Shown: positions 43,900 through 51,475 of the stretch, in pieces
Layout of the letters: every line of letters starts with the position of its first letter
Numbering within the stretch: the first letter of the stretch is position 1
Assembly (NCBI GenBank): GCA_938007965.1
Contig: CALLMH010000014.1
Location: forward strand, 1 to 64,000
DNA length: 64,000 bases
DNA from: an uncultured Saprospiraceae bacterium
GTDB taxonomy: Bacteria > Bacteroidota > Bacteroidia > Chitinophagales > Saprospiraceae
Reading direction: 5' to 3'
The notes under the pieces: model-generated
Database searches by the model: none
The model's input: the letters and a program-made list of their open reading frames with translations, nothing else
Told to the model about the DNA's origin: nothing
Translations under genes and position numbers: made by a program

Positions 43900-45444
43900 T
43901 CATTCACAATCGATAGAGGATATTTCTATCGCGCCATTGTCTCCTAATGTGAGAATATTACAATCACCATTTCCATTTTTGAAGATTGGCCCACCTCTGT
44001 ACTGAGAGAAATACAAATCTTCGTTCATAAGTGTAATATTAGTATCAGGATTCAGTGCTGTGATTGAGGTTGTCAATTGACCAGTGTTGTCTATCCCGAC
44101 TCTAAAGTATTTCCCACCCGCACTCTTTAGAACTATGCCAAAGTTACTATCTTCAAATTGTACATTGGAGTTTATTATTTCGACACGTTCTGATGGAGCA
44201 TCACCTATTATGTCGACTTGAATATCCGAACCGCCTCCAAGACTTATCCTCGCATATTGGTCATCAGGAGTGATAAATACGATGCCCTTCGTTGGATCTT
44301 CTATTACAATATCAGAATTGGTTATTCTGTTCCTCGCTTCTGGAGTGATGGTCATTTTGAGTGTATTGAGCCCATACGTGATGTCTGACGCCAATAAGCA
44401 GCCCGATGGCAAAAACGGATAAGCACCCCAAGCTCCTTCATAACCAGAGTAGCCATTTCCATTATTGTCTGGGTATGTATCATAGTATGCTATTCTATTT
44501 GGAGCTTCTGGATCCTCTAGGTCATATACTTGAAGCCCATCATGGTAGTATGATATATATAGTCTATCCAATTTTACGAAAGGATTATGAGGTCTATTAT
44601 TCAGGCTAGCGGGTGCTTCTAATGGATCCTTAAAACTATTTGTCGTAAATGGTTCTTCGATATCCGATATGTCATATACATATATCGGTCTTCCGATTGG
44701 TACTTCCTCGGCGATGTATAGGTATGGTTCTGAAGAATGCTTCCAAGCGCTATGGTTATAACCTCCTGATGAGTCTCCGGCTCCTATTCTGTATACATTT
44801 TCCAGATCTCGCATATCCCAGATTTTCATTCCAGGGTATCCGTGACTTGCATACATTGTGTCATTCTGAACATAGGCATCGTGGATATAGTAGTTGCCAT
44901 TTGCTACTTCTCCTGGCAACTCTCTGAATTTTACGTTTTTCAATAATACAGGGTTACTAGGATCGGTTTTAACATCATAAACAAAAACACCGTTATTAGA
45001 CGTATTAGAACCAAGCACATAAAGTCGTCCAGAAGATTTATCTACAAATATATTGTGGGCCTTTGTAAAGTCTGATTGATTTTGAGTTTGGGTGAAATTA
45101 TTTTTATTTATAATCTGTAGGCCTTGATTACAGCTAGAGGTTACGTCACAGACTGCATAGACATAATCTTCATATTCTTTGAAGTCTCTCCAGAATGTAT
45201 TGGTACCATCTACCCACTGATGGACAAGGGTAGGGTTACTACAATCAGTTACATCTACTATGTTGATAGCTGTATTGCTCCCAACGACAGCAAATTCTCT
45301 ACTTCCATGCTGATATCCCCATACATCATTATACTCCGCTCCAAGACCGCTAAGTATTCCTACTCGCTTCATATTAAGTGAATCTTGTCCCATGGCAACG
45401 GCATTAAATGACATGCATAGAATAAAAAATAAAACGTTTTTCAT
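43900..45444 (-). CDS. Choice-of-anchor B family secreted protein
   Basis: 514 residues from the ATG at 45444, which starts a signal peptide (MKNVLFFILCMSFNAVAMGQ); the frame runs on upstream to 45489 but those residues spoil the leader. Residues about 25-380 follow the choice-of-anchor B pattern: YNDVWGYQHGSREFAVVGS, TFWRDFKEYEDYVY, AHNIFVDKSSGRLY, YIHDAYVQNDTMYASHGY and GYEGAWGAYPFLPSG. These are LVIVD-like propeller repeats. A strand-rich C-terminal part follows; no standard type IX tail was seen. Confidence 0.8.
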   Translation of the reverse strand: MKNVLFFILCMSFNAVAMGQDSLNMKRVGILSGLGAEYNDVWGYQHGSREFAVVGSNTAINIVDVTDCSNPTLVHQWVDGTNTFWRDFKEYEDYVYAVCDVTSSCNQGLQIINKNNFTQTQNQSDFTKAHNIFVDKSSGRLYVLGSNTSNNGVFVYDVKTDPSNPVLLKNVKFRELPGEVANGNYYIHDAYVQNDTMYASHGYPGMKIWDMRDLENVYRIGAGDSSGGYNHSAWKHSSEPYLYIAEEVPIGRPIYVYDISDIEEPFTTNSFKDPLEAPASLNNRPHNPFVKLDRLYISYYHDGLQVYDLEDPEAPNRIAYYDTYPDNNGNGYSGYEGAWGAYPFLPSGCLLASDITYGLNTLKMTITPEARNRITNSDIVIEDPTKGIVFITPDDQYARISLGGGSDIQVDIIGDAPSERVEIINSNVQFEDSNFGIVLKSAGGKYFRVGIDNTGQLTTSITALNPDTNITLMNEDLYFSQYRGGPIFKNGNGDCNILTLGDNGAIEISSIDCE

Positions 45445-45735
45445 CTTACAATTTTTGTTATTAGATTTATAACTCAGGGTATATCGCATAGATTAAGTAA
45501 CTCAAGCGATAATCAGTAGGGATTTCATTCATTCATAACGTAGAAGTAAAAGTAATAGTTTTTGTATTAATGATTCGAAGAAATTTTAGTTTTGTCGGCT
45601 AGTAATTTTATTTTTTATAAAGATAAATTACCAATGAGTTCAAGGAGAATTCCAGTAATGAATTAATAGTTACTTATCTCTTGAGTAGCTGAAATTTTGA
45701 GAAATAAAAAAAAAAACTCACTACAGTCAATGATT

Positions 45736-46218
45736 CTAGAGATAGTTGCTATCAAATCCAAATGGTAGTAAATCCTTGCACGATTCTAATTTATAAACCA
45801 TATCTCCATCTCCTTTGAGTAGCACAGGGAAGTCTTGTCCATGTCTCGTAGCAAATTCTGAGATAACTTGACGACATGCTCCGCAAGGTGACACTGGTCT
45901 GTCTATAAACTTCTTGGGGTTGTGACTTACGATGGCTAATAGCTTGATCGGCGACTTCGGCTCGTTTGCTCCAGCATTATATAGTGCTACTCTTTCCCCA
46001 CATATACATAGCGGATAGGAAGCATTCTCTTGATTGCAGCCACCGTAGACGTTATTTTCTGCTGTCATTACAGCTGCACCGACATGAAATCCTGAGTATG
46101 GTGCATATACACTATCAAGCATCTTTACAGCTTTTGACATAACGGATTGCTCGATATTAGTCAACTTTGAAACGTCCTCATAGACTTTGAAAGTAGAAGT
46201 GACTTGTATTTCTTTCAT
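45736..46218 (-). CDS. cdd: Cytidine deaminase
   Basis: 160 residues, the homotetrameric type. It deaminates cytidine and deoxycytidine for pyrimidine salvage. The zinc ligands are C73, C112 and C115 (CGERVAL; SPCGACRQV), with the proton-shuttle E75. The substrate segment is GGCNQENASYP. It has no neighbour on the same strand within 100 bases. Confidence 0.93.
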   Translation of the reverse strand: MKEIQVTSTFKVYEDVSKLTNIEQSVMSKAVKMLDSVYAPYSGFHVGAAVMTAENNVYGGCNQENASYPLCICGERVALYNAGANEPKSPIKLLAIVSHNPKKFIDRPVSPCGACRQVISEFATRHGQDFPVLLKGDGDMVYKLESCKDLLPFGFDSNYL

Positions 46219-46334
46219 ATATATACTTTGTATTAATATTAGTTTGCTCAGGGCAAGATAATCATTTATAAGTTGATGATGATTACTTGATTTATTTATT
46301 GTTCTGTCGGTCGAGAGGAATTGAATGTATCTGA

Positions 46335-47075
46335 TTAGTAGCCTGGTCTGTATGTAGCGCCTAGCTGGAGTAGATGTGTATTTCCATATCCAAACTCACC
46401 GAATAGACCGATTTGGGGTGTGATAAAGTACCTTGCTCCAGCTGATACATAATATACGATTGAAGGAATATTTACTTCAGATTCGAAGCCGTTCAATAAG
46501 CTATTGATAGCATTTTCGGATATTGTTTTTCGCCTGTTGAAACTGTACCCAAAATAAGTAGAAGCGTAAGTATCTAGCTTTTCTAGTTTATAGAGATGGT
46601 AAGAAAGTTTTCCACCAATAGTATATACATTATTTCTTTCTGTGAATGAACCTCCTTCGCAGATACAGTCTTCCCCGCCAGGAATCGGAAAAGGAGAATT
46701 ACATTGTAGTGCACATATGGGATCATTGATGATGTCGTTTATGTCGTCAATTGTATAATCATTTTGAGCATCTACTCTGTAATAGTTGAAGAATGCACCG
46801 ATGGATATCGCTTGAGTGAGTCCGTATTCGTAGGATAGATTTATTGAGGGACTGGGATTTCCCGAACCTGACCCTCCACCTACTAGATTGAATGTAAAAT
46901 CACTTGGATTAATAAGGCCAATTCCAATATTTATATTTTGATCTCCGACAGAATGATATGCAATAGAATCTAAAGCTAAGTAGTTTGATTTTCTTTGCTG
47001 AGCGATACAATCTGATATGAGAAATGACAATAGAACTACGAAAAGGATGTTTATCTTCAGAGATTTGGAGAGCAT
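46335..47075 (-). CDS. Secreted protein, probable outer-membrane beta-barrel
   Basis: 246 residues with a signal peptide (VVLLSFLISDCIAQ). Strand-like segments (ISIGAFFNYYRVD, LDTYASTYFGYSF, VYYVSAGARYFIT, GLFGEFGYGN, LLQLGATYRPGY) suggest a barrel. A loop near 120-140 has four or five cysteines (CALQCNSPFPIPGGEDCICEG), unusual for such a barrel. No family recognised. A 6-bp inverted repeat (CGTCTT/AAGACG, 47082-47102) lies just before its start. Confidence 0.62.
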   Translation of the reverse strand: MLSKSLKINILFVVLLSFLISDCIAQQRKSNYLALDSIAYHSVGDQNINIGIGLINPSDFTFNLVGGGSGSGNPSPSINLSYEYGLTQAISIGAFFNYYRVDAQNDYTIDDINDIINDPICALQCNSPFPIPGGEDCICEGGSFTERNNVYTIGGKLSYHLYKLEKLDTYASTYFGYSFNRRKTISENAINSLLNGFESEVNIPSIVYYVSAGARYFITPQIGLFGEFGYGNTHLLQLGATYRPGY

Positions 47076-47308
47076 ATTGAACGTCTTTTTTTAGTTAAGA
47101 CGAAAAATAACATAATAGGTACATATAGCGCACAAAAAAATTATATACGATAGCTATCAGTTGGAAACAGAAGATGTTTTTTGAATACGAGAATGTAGTT
47201 AATCAAAGAGATTACACTTTGGCCAAAGTCTGGTAGATATGATATGTCAGGTTTTAATGTATTGTGATCTAAAATTTAGGAATTGCCATTACAAGAATAT
47301 TTCAATAA

Positions 47309-47339
47309 CAAAACGCCTCGCGTGATGAGAGGCGTTTTG
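47309..47339 (-). terminator. Terminator hairpin downstream of the basic secreted protein gene
   Basis: CAAAACGCCTC (47309-47319) pairs perfectly with GAGGCGTTTTG (47329-47339), an 11-bp stem with a 9-base loop. The A/T edges make it usable in both directions; it lies 15 bases past the stop of the minus-strand gene ending at 47354. Confidence 0.8.
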
Positions 47340-47353
47340 TATTAGCGTATCCG

Positions 47354-48055
47354 TCATTTCGATAAGTTGAGCGTAACTGTTTCAGATCGATTTTTCCAAA
47401 CAATTCTGCCATCAGATTTTAATCGATATTTATTGCCATTTCTATCTAGAAATTCATTTTTACGATTACGATTTTGCTTGTAGTTTATCCAATCTTGATT
47501 TCCTCTTCTAGCTCTAAGTCCATCTCTTGTATCTTCGAGTGTGACATACTCATCTAGTTCTCGGATAAAATATCTACCTCTGATACCTCTGTTAGGTCTT
47601 ATTATATCTCGTTCAGATCTACGGGAGTTGCTGTAGTAGTCATTAGATCTATTATTTCTGTCATACCGATATACATCGTTGAGTTCATCAATGTAGAAGG
47701 AACCATCAATACTACATCTAGGGCCACATTGATGATTATGTAGAACATGTTCTTTTTTGACGAACCTTATTCTTTCTCTGCCATAATTACTTCGAAAAGT
47801 AAGTTCATGTATATTCCTTATTCTGATGGTGTTGCCAAATTTATCGACAAAAAGTCCATTATTTTGTATTCTGAATGTCTCCCATCCTCTAGAGGCTAGA
47901 TTTTTGACACGGATACGATTGTGTTTTACTTTGAGTTTGATTTGTTGACCATGATATGGATTGATCCATTTTCCATTAAGATATGATCTCCGATGTTCTG
48001 CCGATGCTAGAAATGGTATTGCAAACAATAGGCTAAGATAAATTATACGTTTCAT
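47354..48055 (-). CDS. Secreted highly basic protein, function unknown
   Basis: 233 residues with a signal peptide (IYLSLLFAIPFLASA). The mature part is rich in Arg, Asn and Tyr. An N-terminal segment (LNGKWINPYHGQQIKLKVKHNRI, LFVDKFGNTIRIRN) and C-terminal segment (YVTLEDTRDGLRARR, FLDRNGNKYRLKSDG) look like two copies of a small beta-rich domain joined by an Arg/Tyr/Ser linker. I do not know the family; binding to a negatively charged surface polymer would be a guess. Followed by a strong terminator. Confidence 0.6.
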   Translation of the reverse strand: MKRIIYLSLLFAIPFLASAEHRRSYLNGKWINPYHGQQIKLKVKHNRIRVKNLASRGWETFRIQNNGLFVDKFGNTIRIRNIHELTFRSNYGRERIRFVKKEHVLHNHQCGPRCSIDGSFYIDELNDVYRYDRNNRSNDYYSNSRRSERDIIRPNRGIRGRYFIRELDEYVTLEDTRDGLRARRGNQDWINYKQNRNRKNEFLDRNGNKYRLKSDGRIVWKNRSETVTLNLSK

Positions 48056-48482
48056 ACGCGTTGATTTTAGAAACCCGTTTCCAGGTGGTGGTCAATGCTT
48101 CTCTATTGTTATGTACACGGTAAATTTACTTCGAGTATTGTTAATATTTTGTTTTTAGAAAGATAGCGGATTGTTAATGCATAGAATCTCTAAAGTGATA
48201 TGGTCAGATACTAAGAAAACAAGGCTTATAATCGCCACCACGTCCATGTGTATCATCTACTGTTACATATCAGACAACTTCATATTTCATATCGCAAGTA
48301 ATCGGATCGTCATGCACAGATCTGTAGGGACGGCATTTTATTATACCATAAGTCATGTTGGAAATGTAGATTTTTCCAACATTATTTCTAGTGTGTGCTA
48401 TGGCTTCTTCAGAAATGAACGAAGGCCTTTCGGTAATAGTCGAGTTGCGTATAATCCAACGTAATTTAGCTTTATATTCGAC
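48056..48482. other. Gene-poor region with antiparallel open frames and an inverted repeat
   Basis: About 430 bases with no convincing gene. A plus-strand open frame (48171-48464, 97 codons) has an implausible composition. On the minus strand a 70-codon frame without a start codon continues in the same frame after the stop of the DoxX gene. A 10-bp perfect inverted repeat lies at 48355-48382. Confidence 0.4.
48355..48382. repeat. 10-bp perfect inverted repeat, 8-base loop
   Basis: ATGTTGGAAA (48355-48364) pairs with TTTCCAACAT (48373-48382). There is no T run after it in either direction, so it does not look like a terminator. Confidence 0.6.
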
Positions 48483-48857
48483 TTACTTTTTATCAATCGA
48501 GTACTTGCCTGCTCCTAGTAGACTTATCGCTAGATATCCCACAGCATAGAGCAATGCAAATTCTTTCTTTCCAAATGGATCATTTGCATGCACTACAAAA
48601 GCAGCTACCAACATCGTAAAGATGAGTGGTACAGTCGCCCATTTAGTTTTGAATCCAATCACGATCATAGCCGCACAGATGACTTCGGCGAATACAGTGA
48701 GTACAAGAGATATAGTGGGCCCCAACCCTATAGGATCAGCAAATTGGATCTCTCCGCCTGCAAATAATTTCATCATTTTAGGAATACCATGAGATAACAT
48801 AAATCCTCCAAAACCAATTCTAAGGATGAGTTTTGCTAAGTTGTTTTGATCTTTCAT
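48483..48857 (-). CDS. DoxX family membrane protein
   Basis: 124 residues from the ATG at 48857 (an upstream ATG at 48869 adds four residues). Four membrane helices; ILRIGFGGFMLSHGIPKM and GPTISLVLTVFAEVICAAMIVIGFKTKWATVPL identify the DoxX/SURF4-like family. Roles range from oxidoreductase subunit to unknown in bacteria. It stands alone. Confidence 0.82.
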   Translation of the reverse strand: MKDQNNLAKLILRIGFGGFMLSHGIPKMMKLFAGGEIQFADPIGLGPTISLVLTVFAEVICAAMIVIGFKTKWATVPLIFTMLVAAFVVHANDPFGKKEFALLYAVGYLAISLLGAGKYSIDKK

Positions 48858-48931
48858 AATGTAATGCATTTATTTTTCTTTCGTCAATATAGGGATTGGA
48901 GATCAATTTTCAGTGTTTTAGCCTTTTACAA

Positions 48932-50398
48932 TTAGAATGGGATTGTTTTCGTGAAAGGGTGGTTACTGAGATATGTTCTTATGATTCCATTGGTTTCTGG
49001 ATTTATGGGGACATATTTTATTGCTTCTTTCATCTCTTCGATTCCGTAATTCAGATCATCAGTGCCGATATATCCATAGCCTTTGTAGTGGCCTTCTTCG
49101 ATGAGGATGATTCCTTTTTCATCTGGCGCTCTGCCGTCTGTAATAATGACGAAGTTTTTATCAAATATTCTTTTGAGATATTCTATTCCTATTTCTGCTC
49201 GACTGTTGTAGTCTTCGGCGTTTTCTTCTAGGATACATGCGCCATAGCATACCTGCGTTTTGTAGAGAAAGCATGGACCTGATTTTTCATATAGATCAGT
49301 TTTGGACTGGCACAAACCGAGTTCTCGAGTGATACCTGCAAGGTGCGAAATAGCCCCTTGCTTAGATCCGTAGTGAGAGAGTATATTTTTATTTTTTCGT
49401 GTTTTGATAGAGGATTTTTCCCATTTGTAGCATAGATAACCATTGGTGTCAAAGTAGTGATGGATAAAGTATGGATATTCGTTCGTTCGTTGGGCTTTGT
49501 TGACTTCTGGTTTGTATGCTTTTATTTCGTGAGATTCTAAGAGAAGAGCGATCAGTTCGTGTCCTGTTTCTTCATAAGTAATATCGGCGACCATCTTTGC
49601 CAATCGTTCAGCCTTCTGAGTGGTTTTGGAGAAGTGCTGCATGACTCTCTTTTTGATATTGATGCTCTTGCCTATGTATATGATTTTATTGTAGACATTG
49701 TGGAAGTAGTATACACCCGGTCCTTCAGGTAGAGAATGTAGCTTGTCGAGGCTGATTTCTTTTGGTAGTTTTGATGTTTTTATTCCTTCATTTACGATTT
49801 GATCTATAGTCTGATCCGCGTAGTCTTGATTTAAGATTCTTTCTAGGAGTTCGGTAGTCGCCATGGCATCATCTAGTGCTCTATGTCGTGCATCTACTGA
49901 TATACCAAAGTGCTTGATGAGATTACCTAAGCTGTAAGACCTGAGCCCTGGGAATGTCTTTCTACTAAGTCTTACCGTACAGAGCTGGCGTTTGGTGAAT
50001 GTATATCCGAGACTTCCAAATTCTTCTTTTAGAAAAGAGTAGTCGAACCTTACATTGTGAGCAACGAATATAGCTCCTTCGGTCATTTCAACCACATTTT
50101 TAGCCACTTCATAAAACTTGGGAGCGTCTGCCACCATCTCGTTTGTGATGCCAGTGATCCGAGTAATCTCAGGGGGAATAGATCGGCCAGGATTTACCAA
50201 TGTCTGGTACTGGTCTATGACCTTCTCACCATCAAACAGCACGATTCCGATCTCAGTGATTTTATCCCGTTTGGCCATGCCGCCAGTGGTTTCTAAATCG
50301 ACTATGGCGTATATTTTTTTCTTGGATGCTATAATCTTGGATTTTATGAATAGTTTTACAAAGTAAGAGAAAAGTTTGATATTGAGAATACAATACAT
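48932..50398 (-). CDS. DnaQ-type exonuclease fused to a UvrC-like GIY-YIG domain
   Basis: 488 residues. An N-terminal 3'-5' exonuclease domain (about 29-195) has ExoI AIVDLETTG (D34, E36), ExoII VAHNVRFDYSF and ExoIII HRALDDAMAT. A GIY-YIG nuclease domain follows (about 225-310) with GPGVYYFHN, KIIYIGKSINIKKRV and a downstream EIKAYKPEVNKAQR. A C-terminal part contains CQSKTDLYEKSGPCF and CYGAC. This fusion occurs widely in Bacteroidota and resembles a Cho/UvrC-like repair nuclease linked to an epsilon-type proofreading domain. The start at 50398 adds a non-conserved leader. Confidence 0.85.
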   Translation of the reverse strand: MYCILNIKLFSYFVKLFIKSKIIASKKKIYAIVDLETTGGMAKRDKITEIGIVLFDGEKVIDQYQTLVNPGRSIPPEITRITGITNEMVADAPKFYEVAKNVVEMTEGAIFVAHNVRFDYSFLKEEFGSLGYTFTKRQLCTVRLSRKTFPGLRSYSLGNLIKHFGISVDARHRALDDAMATTELLERILNQDYADQTIDQIVNEGIKTSKLPKEISLDKLHSLPEGPGVYYFHNVYNKIIYIGKSINIKKRVMQHFSKTTQKAERLAKMVADITYEETGHELIALLLESHEIKAYKPEVNKAQRTNEYPYFIHHYFDTNGYLCYKWEKSSIKTRKNKNILSHYGSKQGAISHLAGITRELGLCQSKTDLYEKSGPCFLYKTQVCYGACILEENAEDYNSRAEIGIEYLKRIFDKNFVIITDGRAPDEKGIILIEEGHYKGYGYIGTDDLNYGIEEMKEAIKYVPINPETNGIIRTYLSNHPFTKTIPF

Positions 50399-50467
50399 CC
50401 TAATAATTTTAATGTATCGATAATTCTACTCGATGATTAATTGTACATTTACAGTCAAAATAAACTT

Positions 50468-50935
50468 ATGACTCACATAGATTCTACATTCAAAATAATG
50501 CACAGCATTCGGAAAACGATAGCGTTTACACTATCTAGATTGAGTCTGGAGCAAATAAATAAGGTGCCCCACGGTCAGTCAAATAATATAATATGGAATG
50601 CTGCTCATCTCATCTCAGTGCAGCAGTTGCTAGTAAATAGAAGGTCTGGCGCTCCCTATACTGAGGATAAAAATATCACAGCGCCATACAAGCCGGGGAC
50701 ATTTCCCGATGGTGATGTTGATCAAGAATTCGTAGATTATATCAAGGAAAGATTGGTTAAGTCATCTCTGAAATTGGAAGAGGATTATAAAGATGGATTG
50801 TTTGATAATTATGAACCTTTCGAAACGCGGACTGAGGTCAAATTGGCGGATGCGACCGATGCTATCAATTTTTTACTATTTCATGAAGGGGTCCATTTGG
50901 GATATATTATGAGCTATATCAATTTGCTAAAATAG
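50468..50935 (+). CDS. DinB family protein
   Basis: 155 residues from the ATG at 50468 (an upstream ATG at 50441 adds nine unlikely residues). A four-helix bundle of the DinB/YfiT-like superfamily with metal-binding histidines in IIWNAAHLIS and FHEGVHLGYIMSY. Members are thiol-dependent metalloenzymes or stress proteins of unclear role. It converges with the next gene. Confidence 0.8.
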   Translation: MTHIDSTFKIMHSIRKTIAFTLSRLSLEQINKVPHGQSNNIIWNAAHLISVQQLLVNRRSGAPYTEDKNITAPYKPGTFPDGDVDQEFVDYIKERLVKSSLKLEEDYKDGLFDNYEPFETRTEVKLADATDAINFLLFHEGVHLGYIMSYINLLK

Positions 50936-50958
50936 CTGGATACCTAGAATGTTGTGCT

Positions 50959-51432
50959 TTATTTGATGTCGAGTTTTACATGGTAATTTCTCAAGACTAC
51001 ACCACGGCATTGTACAAGTTGAGGGGCTACTACTTCAAATCCTTTGTGTAGGAAAAATGGCTTCGCAGTAATGCTTACATCGCTCGTTATTTCTTTATGG
51101 TTTTGTTGTATTGCATATGTAATCATTTTTGATAGGAGTTCTGAAGCGATACCCATGCCTTGGTATTTGTGATGCACATACATTACATCAAGGTATCCAT
51201 TGATATCGATAGAAGCCATGCCGACAAGAATATTTTCATGCATACTAAGTAAGAAATAATGAGTTTCTATCCTTCGAATCCAATTTTCTTTAACATCTGC
51301 ACCTTTTGCCCATGCTTCTATTTCTTGAGGAGAATAATCTGTCGTATTTACTGTACTAATAGTATCTCTGAACAAGGAAGTTATTATGTTTAAGTTCTCA
51401 AATTTTGCAATAGAGTACGTCAGATTTTTCAT
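50959..51432 (-). CDS. GNAT family N-acetyltransferase
   Basis: 157 residues with the GNAT core: GMASIDINGYLDVMYVHHKYQGMGIASELLSKM, where the acetyl-CoA loop reads QGMGIAS. The substrate is unknown; the type is like the generic YafP/ElaA-like small acetyltransferases. It is flanked by a convergent DinB gene and a divergent DUF5686 gene 43 bases away. Confidence 0.82.
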   Translation of the reverse strand: MKNLTYSIAKFENLNIITSLFRDTISTVNTTDYSPQEIEAWAKGADVKENWIRRIETHYFLLSMHENILVGMASIDINGYLDVMYVHHKYQGMGIASELLSKMITYAIQQNHKEITSDVSITAKPFFLHKGFEVVAPQLVQCRGVVLRNYHVKLDIK

Positions 51433-51475
51433 TTATTATTCGTAGGTTTAGTTTTAAAGATATATAACTTCCAAT

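Noticed and set aside
48171-48464. Plus-strand 97-codon frame
   Set aside because: Composition (many Ile, Ser, Cys, Tyr, His without pattern), no promoter and no recognisable domain; listed only as part of an unexplained region.
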